A stretch of DNA of 64,000 nucleotides from Croceitalea rosinachiae. GTDB taxonomy: Bacteria; Bacteroidota; Bacteroidia; Flavobacteriales; Flavobacteriaceae. The notes below the pieces were generated by a model. The model did not search any database and was not told where the DNA came from. It was given only the letters and a program-made list of their open reading frames with translations. Of this stretch, positions 53,900 through 62,738 are shown piece after piece (position 1 is the stretch's first letter; every line of letters begins with the position of its first letter). The stretch spans positions 997,144 to 1,061,143 of the forward strand of contig NZ_JAVRHR010000002.1 in assembly GCF_031846445.1 (NCBI RefSeq), written 5' to 3'. Position numbers and translations under genes: made by a program.

Positions 53900-54175
53900 A
53901 CACTGGCCTGCTGAAGGGGTGAATAACCTATTTAAAGTAAATAATTAAGTATAAGATTACTATGAACTAAGAATTAGGTTTACTTCTGTTTTATTTTGCC
54001 TGCTATCAACAAACTCTAGCCTTTCTTTCCTTAAACCTAAGGATTAACAATCCCATATCCTCTTAAAAATCTGAAATGAACAATTAATACCAGTGATATA
54101 TTATTAAAAAAAATGTTCTGTTTATATTAAAGTTTATGAACCATCGTTATTAAAATACTAATTCCACTGAAATAT

Positions 54176-55237
54176 ATGATTCAAGTTATTGAAGAAAAAA
54201 AATATTGGGACGACTTCATATCTTATTTTGAAGAATCAGATTTATATCACACATTCGATTATCACATGATTGCGAAAGGTGACCATAGACCCATACTTTT
54301 AAAATATACCGAAGGGAAAGCATGTATTGGGCTGCCTCTTTTGATTAGAAAAATTCCAGATACGAGTTATTATGATGCTACTTCTGTTTATGGGTATGTA
54401 GGGCCGTTGTGTAAAAATATTTTAATTGATTTTGACGAAAAACATTTTGAGAATGAACTCATTGAATATTTTACGTTGAACAATATTATTTCCGTCTTTT
54501 CAAGACTTAATCCCTTTTTGCCCCTACAGCAAAAAGTCTTAAACAAAATAGGTTTTATAGAAAAAAAGGGAAGGGTTGTTTCAATAAATCTTAAAAAAAA
54601 TATTGATTTACAGCGTCAAGAATTTAGTAAAAGGCTTAAAGGCCAACTAAATAAAATAAGAAAGCATTGTCATGTCAAAAATGTAACTAATGATGTTGAA
54701 CTTCAAGAATTTATTGACATATATCATGAAAATATGGATAGGGTCAATGCCGAAGCCATGTATTATTTTAACAAAAAGTATTTTAAATCAATATTAAAAA
54801 GCAATTCTTATAATACAGAAACTCTTTTGGTCGTTCATAATGAATCTAAAGAGGTAATTGGCGGTAGTATGTTTTTTTTCAAAAACTCTATTATTCATTA
54901 TCATTTATCTGGTTCTAAAAGAGAATTTTTACATTTAATGCCATCCAAGCTTTTGATAGACGAAATGAGGATAAGGGCCACGCACATGGGATTGAACTAT
55001 TTTAATTTAGGTGGTGGACTTGGTGGAAACGATGATTCTCTTCTTCAATTCAAAACATCTTTCTCAAAAAATATAAAGGATTTTTACGTCTGGAAATTAA
55101 TTGTCAAACCACTGACCTATAATGATATGGTTCGAAAGTGCAACATCAACAATAAGGCTGTAATAGATTTTTTTCCTGCATATAGGAATCAAGTTAACAA
55201 ATTACATGCAAAATCATTCGAAAACTTCATCAAATAG
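54176..55237 (+). CDS. FemAB/BioF2-like acyltransferase (GNAT superfamily)
   Basis: This 353-residue cytoplasmic protein has a double-GNAT FemAB-like layout. The N-terminal half contains DLYHTFDYHMIAKGDHRPIL and YGYVGPLCKN. The C-terminal Acetyltransf_6-type half has ETLLVVHNESKEVIGGSMFF, IHYHLSGSKREFLHLMPSKL, LIDEMRIRATHMGLNYFNLG and GGGLGGNDDSLLQFKTSF. In EPS loci such proteins are often present and are thought to acylate or aminoacylate sugars. It is followed by three tandem genes of a more distant GNAT type. Confidence 0.85.
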   Translation: MIQVIEEKKYWDDFISYFEESDLYHTFDYHMIAKGDHRPILLKYTEGKACIGLPLLIRKIPDTSYYDATSVYGYVGPLCKNILIDFDEKHFENELIEYFTLNNIISVFSRLNPFLPLQQKVLNKIGFIEKKGRVVSINLKKNIDLQRQEFSKRLKGQLNKIRKHCHVKNVTNDVELQEFIDIYHENMDRVNAEAMYYFNKKYFKSILKSNSYNTETLLVVHNESKEVIGGSMFFFKNSIIHYHLSGSKREFLHLMPSKLLIDEMRIRATHMGLNYFNLGGGLGGNDDSLLQFKTSFSKNIKDFYVWKLIVKPLTYNDMVRKCNINNKAVIDFFPAYRNQVNKLHAKSFENFIK

Positions 55238-55322
55238 CTAGAAAAGGATTGGCTGATTTCATATGAAATGTCTAACAGAACCTTTGTTAAGTTTATCAAA
55301 AGTCAAATGAGCTCTGTATATA

Positions 55323-56576
55323 ATGATAATAGATAACCCATTCTCTTCAAAAATTTTTATTTCTTATTGGTCAAAACATTTCTTGTCTAATAAGAAAACA
55401 TATCTTTTTCAATTCGTAAAAAACCTAACATTCTATAAATCTAAATTACCGGGACTATACATTAATACTGGGAAAAACTTGACGAAAGGCATTAGCTATG
55501 AACTCAGTCCATTAAATGAAGAAAATAAGAAAGGGAAAACTCTTCTAATTTATGATGTGATAAATTATAACGGTGAAAGAAAATCACTGAAAAATAAGGG
55601 TATTGGTTTACATACAGTGGGGCAATATCCTGGTTTTCTAATAGACTTAGAAGCATATTCCAATCTTAATGAGTTCATGACAAATACTTTTAAAAAAAGT
55701 AGCCGTTACAAACTCAAAAAATATAAGAATAAGCTTGAAACCTGTTTTGATATTAATTATAAATTGTTTAATGGAGAAATTTTACAAAAGGAATACGATT
55801 TCATTTTTGAAAATTTCAGAAAATTGCTCGTCAAAAGATTTGAGGACAAAGAAATAACTAATAATAATTTGAATCGATCAGAATGGGATTTCTATCGGGA
55901 AGTTGCTTATTCCATGATAATAGAAAAAAAGGCTGGTCTTTTCGTTATCTACAATGGCGCCCAACCCATAGGAGTAACCTTAGTTTATTTTTCAGAAAAA
56001 ATCGTTTTTGATGCAATTACAGTCTTTGATATTGATTATGCCAAATTTCATTTGGGCTCAATTACTATAATGAAATTGATAGAATGGAGTATCAGCAATA
56101 ATTTTAAAATCTTTGATTTCTCTAAAGGATACTTTGATTATAAGAAAAGATGGGCGACAAAAAAATATGATTTTGAATACCATATAATATATGATCGTGA
56201 GTCGATAAAAGCACAAATATTGGCATTTGGTATTAAGTCTTTCTTTGAATTTAAGCAATTACTTCGTGAAAAAAATATAAATCAACAATTCCATAAGCTT
56301 ACTTTTTTACTTAGAAAAAAAAACACTTCGGTAAAACCAAGACTATCTTACAACTTTACTGAGACAGAAAAGGAGTATTCAGATGAAGAATTGATTAAAA
56401 TTAACTTAGATACTAAAAAAAATCATTTCTTAAAAAATCCAGTTTTTAACTTTTTGTATTTAAACAACGAGAAATCAAATAGTCTTCAAGCTTTCAAAAT
56501 TATTGGTAAAAATGATTATTATCTATTTAAAGGAGAAAACAAAATTATAGAACTAAACATAAAACTTCCACGCTAA
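55323..56576 (+). CDS. BioF2-like GNAT protein, tandem paralogue 1
   Basis: This 417-residue protein contains a GNAT core shared with the next two genes. Common landmarks are KLETCFDINYK (about 137), KKAGLFVIYNG (about 205), DIDYAKFHLGSITIMKLIEW and DFSKGYFDYKKRWATKKYDF. A variable N-terminal part (1-95) and a C-terminal part (300-417) flank the core. The core is like CelD/BioF2 acetyltransferases, which use acyl-CoA donors. The stop is three bases from the next start, indicating a single operon. Confidence 0.78.
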   Translation: MIIDNPFSSKIFISYWSKHFLSNKKTYLFQFVKNLTFYKSKLPGLYINTGKNLTKGISYELSPLNEENKKGKTLLIYDVINYNGERKSLKNKGIGLHTVGQYPGFLIDLEAYSNLNEFMTNTFKKSSRYKLKKYKNKLETCFDINYKLFNGEILQKEYDFIFENFRKLLVKRFEDKEITNNNLNRSEWDFYREVAYSMIIEKKAGLFVIYNGAQPIGVTLVYFSEKIVFDAITVFDIDYAKFHLGSITIMKLIEWSISNNFKIFDFSKGYFDYKKRWATKKYDFEYHIIYDRESIKAQILAFGIKSFFEFKQLLREKNINQQFHKLTFLLRKKNTSVKPRLSYNFTETEKEYSDEELIKINLDTKKNHFLKNPVFNFLYLNNEKSNSLQAFKIIGKNDYYLFKGENKIIELNIKLPR

Positions 56577-56578
56577 TA

Positions 56579-57763
56579 ATGTTAAGCTTCTTAAGGTTAA
56601 AACATAATTTTACACTCGATTTTTTTTCCAAAGGCTCGATATATCCTATTTATAATGAGGTTTACAACAAAACAAGCGGACAATGTTTTTCAAACAAGGT
56701 ATCCGTATTCCCCAATCCAAAGAATAAAATTTATGTCGTAAACAACATACCTCCATATTTTGATTTAAAAATAAATACTGAAAAAGTTCCCTATGATTAT
56801 TATAAAACAAACTATTTAAAAGGTTTTCTAGTCAATCTAGATGGATATGATTCTATTGCAGAATATTTAAAAAATCAGCTTGGATCCAAAAGTCGTTCAA
56901 AAATGCGCGCTTATCTAAAAAGATTGGAAACTTGTTTTTCTATTCGTTATAGAATGTTTCATGGTACTATTACCAAAAAAGAATATGACTTTTTGTTCAA
57001 TCAATTTCTGATTATGATCAAAAGACGGTTTTCTCAAAGAAAAGAAACCCATGAAGCATTAAAAGACTGGGAATATATAAGAGAAACTACCTATTCTAGG
57101 ATTATTAAAAAAGAAGCTTCTCTTTTTGTAATATATGATGGAGACAAACCAATTGATATATGCCTAAACTATCATCATCAGAACATTTTTAACAATTCCA
57201 TTCGTTCTTATGATATAGACTATAATAAGTTCCGATTGGGACATATCGATATTTTAAAACAACTAGAATGGTGTATGGAAAACGAATATACCGTATTCGA
57301 TCTTTCCTATGGTGATTTGGACTACAAACGAAAATGGTGCAATACAGTTTATGAGTTTACACAACACGTTCTGTTCCCAAAGGACTTGGTTCAAAAAAGA
57401 GTTTTGGCCTTTTTGGTAATTCAGCTCATTAATCTCAAAGCTTTTCTAAAGAACAAAAAAGTAGATATTTTGTTTCAAAAAATTAGAGCAATTTTGAAAA
57501 GAAAACCAGTAAAGGCCATTGAAAGTTATGAACCTTCCTTGGAAATAATTCAAATACCTGAAGGTCTATTGTTGGAAGAAAGGGTCAAGATCGACATCAA
57601 TAAGGAGGAATATGCCTTTTTGCGTAAGAAAGTATACGATTTTCAATATATTGAAAGAGTTCATTCTGAAAACATTTCAGTTCACAGACCAATTGATAGA
57701 AATGACACTTTTATTGTTTTGTACGACAACGATGGCATAGCTATAATAAATCAAAAAAAATAA
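56579..57763 (+). CDS. BioF2-like GNAT protein, tandem paralogue 2
   Basis: This 394-residue protein is the second copy of the tandem set. It keeps RLETCFSIRYRMFHG, KEASLFVIYDGDKPIDICL, YDIDYNKFRLGHIDILKQ and DLSYGDLDYKRKWCN. This copy and the third share more with each other (GDLDYK, WCN) than with the first. Nothing marks it as broken. Its substrate is unknown; the neighbourhood suggests acylation of the EPS or its precursor. Confidence 0.78.
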   Translation: MLSFLRLKHNFTLDFFSKGSIYPIYNEVYNKTSGQCFSNKVSVFPNPKNKIYVVNNIPPYFDLKINTEKVPYDYYKTNYLKGFLVNLDGYDSIAEYLKNQLGSKSRSKMRAYLKRLETCFSIRYRMFHGTITKKEYDFLFNQFLIMIKRRFSQRKETHEALKDWEYIRETTYSRIIKKEASLFVIYDGDKPIDICLNYHHQNIFNNSIRSYDIDYNKFRLGHIDILKQLEWCMENEYTVFDLSYGDLDYKRKWCNTVYEFTQHVLFPKDLVQKRVLAFLVIQLINLKAFLKNKKVDILFQKIRAILKRKPVKAIESYEPSLEIIQIPEGLLLEERVKIDINKEEYAFLRKKVYDFQYIERVHSENISVHRPIDRNDTFIVLYDNDGIAIINQKK

Positions 57764-57773
57764 TTATTTAGAG

Positions 57774-58949
57774 ATGCTAAAAAGCAACCGGGTAAGTATA
57801 ACTTTACTAACTGAGCTTTATTTAAAGCAAGAGATCATCTCTTGTATATATTCCCATATAGGACTATCATCAAATTTAAATAACAACTTAATCGGTGTTA
57901 AATCAACACCAAGCAATAAGAAAAAAATATACTCCTTTACTTATGTCCCTGATTATATAACCATAGTTGTTTTCAATTCTATCAAATGGACAGAAAAGAT
58001 TTTTCCATCTGTAAACGGTTATGCTATCAGTATAGACGACAATTTGAGCGTGGATGACTATCTACGTCAAAAAAACAAAAAACAGCGCGAAAACATTAAC
58101 CGAGCATTAAATAGGCTGGAAACCTGTTTTAATGTTCACTATAAAATGTTTCAGAAAAATATAGAGGAAGAAGAATACTTTTTTTTAATGAGGCATTTAA
58201 AAGCGATGACCATCAAAAGGTTTGAGCAACGTAATCAAAAAAGTGACAGTCTGACAAACTGGGATAAAATACTTTCTACCTCACTCGCACTTATGAAAGA
58301 GGGTAAAGCATCCTTATTTGTAATATATGATAAGGACTTGCCAATTGCCATTTCTTTTAACTACATCTATTCTAAACTATTATTCGGATATATTTCCTCC
58401 TATAATATTGACTATTATAAATTTAGTCTTGGCCACCTCATAATTTACAAGCTATTTGAGTGGTGTTTAGATAATCAATATGCACAATATGATATGGGAT
58501 GGGGAGATTTAGATTATAAAAAATTGTGGTGCAATAATATATACAGTTTTAACCATCATATACTTTATCCTAAGTATTCTATTATAGGTTTTCTTTATGC
58601 GCTCAAACATGGTAATAAGTCAAAAATTCTAGCGTTTTTGATTTCTAAAGGAGTCAACAAACGGTTTAGTAGAGTCAAAAAAAAACTAAAAGGAAATAAC
58701 CGAATAACCCAAAAAAGATTGTCCTATAAATTTAAAAAATTGACGCCAACACAATTCGAGCAATTAAAAGGAATTGACCCTTTGCAAAAGAACTTACATA
58801 TTACTAAACAAATCCTAAATGATTTTCTTTTTCTAACCCAAGAACGTTCAAGTAATGTCTTGCTTTATTATTCCCAGATTGAAAACTTATACATTTTGAA
58901 GGGCAAAAAAGAGGCAAGAGCAATTTTGTTCAATCAGTCAAACCATTAA
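57774..58949 (+). CDS. BioF2-like GNAT protein, tandem paralogue 3
   Basis: This 391-residue third copy has RLETCFNVHYKMFQ, KASLFVIYDKDLPIAI, YNIDYYKFSLGHLIIYK and DMGWGDLDYKKLWCNN. The N-terminal and C-terminal parts differ from the other two copies. It lies 10 bases after copy 2, and two bases separate it from the MBOAT gene, so all five genes from 55323 to 61393 are probably one message. Confidence 0.78.
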   Translation: MLKSNRVSITLLTELYLKQEIISCIYSHIGLSSNLNNNLIGVKSTPSNKKKIYSFTYVPDYITIVVFNSIKWTEKIFPSVNGYAISIDDNLSVDDYLRQKNKKQRENINRALNRLETCFNVHYKMFQKNIEEEEYFFLMRHLKAMTIKRFEQRNQKSDSLTNWDKILSTSLALMKEGKASLFVIYDKDLPIAISFNYIYSKLLFGYISSYNIDYYKFSLGHLIIYKLFEWCLDNQYAQYDMGWGDLDYKKLWCNNIYSFNHHILYPKYSIIGFLYALKHGNKSKILAFLISKGVNKRFSRVKKKLKGNNRITQKRLSYKFKKLTPTQFEQLKGIDPLQKNLHITKQILNDFLFLTQERSSNVLLYYSQIENLYILKGKKEARAILFNQSNH

Positions 58950-58950
58950 T

Positions 58951-60405
58951 ATGCTATTCAATTCCCTAGAATTTTTACTATTTCTTCCTCTAGTATTTTT
59001 CTTGTATTGGTTCGTGTTTAAAAAAAATATTCTGCTACAGAACCTTTTTTTAATTTTCGCCAGCTATATCTTTTATGGTTGGTGGGATTGGAGGTTTCTT
59101 TTGTTAATCTTTTTGAGTACTGTGATGGATTTTTTTGTCGGACAAAAGATTTATCAAAACCTCAACGTCAAAAAGAAGGCTAGGTATTGGTTGTGGGTAA
59201 GTATGGCTTTCAATATTGGGATGTTAGGCTTTTTCAAATACAGTAATTTCTTTGTGGATTCCTTTATTGGCATGTTTAGTTCCCTAGGCTATGAAATTAA
59301 AAGTACATGGACCTTAAATATCATACTTCCCGTGGGTATTTCATTCTATACATTTCAGACAATGTCCTACTCCTTTGACATTTATTATAAAAAACTAACC
59401 CCTACCAAGAACTTTATCGCTTTTACCGCCTTTGTTTCATTCTTCCCGCAGTTGGTGGCAGGACCCATTGAAAGAGCTTCCAATCTATTGTCACAAATTA
59501 TGGATAAGCGCTCTTTTAAGTATGAGCAAGCTTCGGGTGGCATAAAACTCATTTTATGGGGTCTTTTCAAAAAGATAGTCATAGCCGATTCCCTAGCTCC
59601 CATAGTTGACGATATTTTTGCCAATTATTCAACCTACCCCGCTTCTTCGCTCATTCTTGGAGTTTGCTTGTTCAGTTTTCAGGTTTATGGAGACTTCAGT
59701 GGATATTCTGATATTGCCATTGGTACAGCGAAGCTTTTTGGGATTGAGCTCATGTCCAATTTTAAGTTCCCAAACTTTTCAAGAAATGTTGCTGAATATT
59801 GGCAACGGTGGCATGTATCCCTATCCACTTGGTTCAGACATTACCTTTATATACCCATGGGTGGCTCTCGCGTAAACAAAACCAAATCTGTAAGAAATAT
59901 TATTGTGATTTTTCTTGTGAGCGGTTTTTGGCATGGTGCCAATTGGACCTTCATTTTTTGGGGAGGACTGCACGCCTTATTCTATATTCCCGTTTTTTTG
60001 ATGGGAAGAAACCGAATGTATGCCGATAATGTTGTAGGGGAGAAAAGCATCTTCCCCACCCCAATTGAAATTCTTCAAGTACTTCTTACTTTTATGTTGG
60101 TTACGTTTTCCAGGATATTTTTTAGATCTCCAACCCTTACAGATTCATTCCAGTATATGAACAGAATCGCTACCGACTTTTCATATGAACCCTATGTTCA
60201 CCCTATGGGATATCGAATGGCTGACTTTTACATATTATTGGTCTTTTTTGTTATTTATGAATATTTGATTCGAAAAGATGAGCGAAATCCGTTTAAATTC
60301 AAATCGAAGGTGGTTCGGTTTTTATTATATGCCGTAATTGTTTTGACCATGCTCCTATTCTATGATGATGAGATAAACAGATCATTTATATATTTTCAAT
60401 TCTAA
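58951..60405 (+). CDS. MBOAT-family O-acyltransferase (AlgI-like)
   Basis: This 484-residue polytopic membrane protein has about 11 helices. It carries conserved MBOAT segments: FLYWFVFKKN near the N-terminus, LPVGISFYTFQTMSYSFDIY, FVSFFPQLVAGPIERAS, NVAEYWQRWHVSLSTWFRHY and GFWHGANWTFIFWGGLHAL, with the catalytic His near 327. AlgI-type enzymes pass acetyl groups across the inner membrane for O-acetylation of polysaccharides in the periplasm. The SGNH protein encoded four bases downstream is the probable periplasmic partner. Confidence 0.94.
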   Translation: MLFNSLEFLLFLPLVFFLYWFVFKKNILLQNLFLIFASYIFYGWWDWRFLLLIFLSTVMDFFVGQKIYQNLNVKKKARYWLWVSMAFNIGMLGFFKYSNFFVDSFIGMFSSLGYEIKSTWTLNIILPVGISFYTFQTMSYSFDIYYKKLTPTKNFIAFTAFVSFFPQLVAGPIERASNLLSQIMDKRSFKYEQASGGIKLILWGLFKKIVIADSLAPIVDDIFANYSTYPASSLILGVCLFSFQVYGDFSGYSDIAIGTAKLFGIELMSNFKFPNFSRNVAEYWQRWHVSLSTWFRHYLYIPMGGSRVNKTKSVRNIIVIFLVSGFWHGANWTFIFWGGLHALFYIPVFLMGRNRMYADNVVGEKSIFPTPIEILQVLLTFMLVTFSRIFFRSPTLTDSFQYMNRIATDFSYEPYVHPMGYRMADFYILLVFFVIYEYLIRKDERNPFKFKSKVVRFLLYAVIVLTMLLFYDDEINRSFIYFQF

Positions 60406-60409
60406 AAAT

Positions 60410-61393
60410 ATGAATAAGTTTTTGATAAGAATGGTAGGGTACACATTCCTGATTCTGCTAGCGATGGAAATTCTGGTCAGGGTTCTCCATCTATACACAG
60501 AAGATCCTCCAAGATTTATTGATGATTTGGGCGTTGAAAAACGCGTTCCTGGTCTCAACGGTTACGCGGTAACGGGCAATAGAAATCAAAATTTCTCCGA
60601 ATTCAAAATCAATGCCGCAGGTTTTAATTCCTACCGAGAATTCAATCCATCAAAATCCAAGTATGAGATTGCTCTTATCGGAGATTCATTTATCGAAGGA
60701 TTTCATCAAGATTACTTTAACTCCATTGGAAAGAAAATAGAAAAAAAACTGGATAGCGTTGAGGTTTATGAATATGGATATGCTGGGTATGATTTAGCCA
60801 ATCAAATGCATTTGATATATGCTTATAAGAATGAATTTAATCTCATTGACGAAATTATAATCTACTTGAACTATGAAAGTGATTTGGGTCGAGGGGAATA
60901 TGAGCCCAACTTTGGAAGAATAGCCATGTTATCGTCAACCGTTTTTAAAATGCGGGACAATATCAAATTGCTGGCATATGGCTCTAAAATTGGAATTCTT
61001 GAGCCCATTAAAAAAATGTTTTCAAATAAAGGTTTCGAAAATAACACTAACATTCATTCAAATGCACTTAATCTAGAAAAGCAGTATTTGGAAAATTTCA
61101 AAAGTCTCGCAAAGTTATATGGCTTAGACAAGTGTAAAACAACAATTCTTTTGGACTCAAGAAAGACGAGCAAATCATTTCTGAAGTATTGCGAAGAAAA
61201 TAATATCAACTACATTGATTTTGCAAAGAAGTTTGAAGATACGACCAAGTCCGTAACTTTAATCTATGACCGACATTGGAACAATCATGGTAGAAAATTG
61301 ATTGCTGAATTCATAGTAGACTTTATTCATAACAAAAAAAATACAGATGAAAACTGTAACCAGCAAGCATCATCTACACAACTAACCAAATAA
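60410..61393 (+). CDS. SGNH-hydrolase-like membrane-anchored protein
   Basis: This 327-residue protein has an N-terminal hydrophobic segment, MVGYTFLILLAMEILV, that anchors or exports it. An SGNH-type fold follows, with EIALIGDSFIEGFH (GDS near residue 90) and a C-terminal IYDRHWNNHGRKLIAEF containing the DxxH catalytic pair. Proteins of this kind next to AlgI-type MBOATs act as the terminal O-acetyltransferase or esterase (AlgJ/AlgX-like role). It ends the plus-strand EPS run. Close families could not be told apart. Confidence 0.8.
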   Translation: MNKFLIRMVGYTFLILLAMEILVRVLHLYTEDPPRFIDDLGVEKRVPGLNGYAVTGNRNQNFSEFKINAAGFNSYREFNPSKSKYEIALIGDSFIEGFHQDYFNSIGKKIEKKLDSVEVYEYGYAGYDLANQMHLIYAYKNEFNLIDEIIIYLNYESDLGRGEYEPNFGRIAMLSSTVFKMRDNIKLLAYGSKIGILEPIKKMFSNKGFENNTNIHSNALNLEKQYLENFKSLAKLYGLDKCKTTILLDSRKTSKSFLKYCEENNINYIDFAKKFEDTTKSVTLIYDRHWNNHGRKLIAEFIVDFIHNKKNTDENCNQQASSTQLTK

Positions 61394-61785
61394 TAAATAA
61401 AATAAGACAGAAACCTTGCTAACAGGCTTACATAAAATAAAAACACTCTCTTACCTTCAAAAAATAGAAACTTAATACAAACTCAACTTTTAGGAAGTTA
61501 TAGTGATTTCAGCAAAGATACTTTCAAATAAATCATACCAACATTACTTTTCATACGGAAGCTATAGATTTATGATTTGTAGTATTTTAGAATGTTAATA
61601 ATAAAAAATCTGATTGCACAGAAACACTATGGTTTCATTATCTAAAACCAATCTTAGAAAAAACAAAGTAAGATAGGTACTTTATAAAAACAAAAAAAGC
61701 ATATGCATCCCTTTTCTAAATAGCAACCTTCACTTTTCAAACCAGTCTAAGAATTTCTTATTCCAGAGATGTATATGTCCTGATT
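61394..61785. other. Convergent intergenic region, no gene seen
   Basis: These 392 A+T-rich bases between the SGNH gene (plus) and the PorP/SprF gene (minus) contain no supported gene. No clear terminator hairpin was found. It marks the right border of the EPS locus. Confidence 0.4.
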
Positions 61786-62718
61786 TTAATAAAAACGTCC
61801 CGTTACATTCCTCCTATTCAACCTATTGATAAAATCATATCTTAAAAAAACCTCAAAAGAACCGTCATTGAATTGGGTACTTCCTAATGCTGTAGTTTCA
61901 AAGTCATATGCTAGGCCCAAAAGAAACTTATCTGCAAATTTTACTCCAAAAAGGGCGCTAACAGCTGAGTTCAATCGATATGCAGCTCCCACGGAAAACT
62001 TATCGTTAAAGGTTAAATTTGCTGTCAAATCAAGTTGAACGGGGCCACCGCTAACAGCCTTTAATAAAAATCCTGGTTGTAATACGAGATCTCTATTTAT
62101 ATCAAACCGATATCCAGAAATCAAATAATAGTTCATTCTATCTTTTGCAAGAAATGAAGTGCCTCCAGAAGAGTTGTCAAAGTGCTCCGTTTCTAAAAGA
62201 TTTGGCACAGAAAGCCCGGCGTAAAACCGTTCTTGATAATAGTAAACACCAAGGCCAGCGTTGGGAGAAAACTTATTATCAATATTGGGTAAATTGGCCT
62301 CCACACCGAAATTGGTCAAATTTGTAAAATCAACATTCAGGAAATCTCCACCAACATTCAATCCAAAAGCTAAGTTACCTTCTTGTGAAGTGGGAATAGT
62401 GTAAGAAAGCGCTACGTCGAAATACGTTTCTTGTACAGTTCCATCTCCGATATTGTCATTGACAATAGACAATCCTCCTCCGAATCTTTCCGATATTGGA
62501 CTTTGTATACTAAATGTTTGAGTTACCGGAGCACCATCAAGGCCAATCCACTGAGATCGGTGCAATGCCGAAACACTTAAAACATTTCCTGCACCTGCGA
62601 ATGCAGGATTTACCACAATAGTATTTAACATATACTGCGTGTATTGTGGATCTTGTTGGGCAGTAACAGATTTTGTTACCCCAAAAATTACTGCTATTAT
62701 AAAAATGAACTTTTTCAT
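61786..62718 (-). CDS. PorP/SprF-family T9SS membrane protein
   Basis: This 310-residue outer-membrane beta-barrel protein has a signal peptide ending at KSVTAQQ. The family stretch QDPQYTQYMLNTIVVNPAFA follows, then LSVSALHRSQWIGLDGAP. It ends in repeated beta strands such as VFLRYDFINRLNRRN. PorP/SprF proteins are often encoded next to very large T9SS type B adhesins and help anchor or export them. That matches the repeat protein immediately upstream (20-base gap). Confidence 0.94.
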   Translation of the reverse strand: MKKFIFIIAVIFGVTKSVTAQQDPQYTQYMLNTIVVNPAFAGAGNVLSVSALHRSQWIGLDGAPVTQTFSIQSPISERFGGGLSIVNDNIGDGTVQETYFDVALSYTIPTSQEGNLAFGLNVGGDFLNVDFTNLTNFGVEANLPNIDNKFSPNAGLGVYYYQERFYAGLSVPNLLETEHFDNSSGGTSFLAKDRMNYYLISGYRFDINRDLVLQPGFLLKAVSGGPVQLDLTANLTFNDKFSVGAAYRLNSAVSALFGVKFADKFLLGLAYDFETTALGSTQFNDGSFEVFLRYDFINRLNRRNVTGRFY

Positions 62719-62738
62719 TGTAAAATTGTCTTAAGTTT

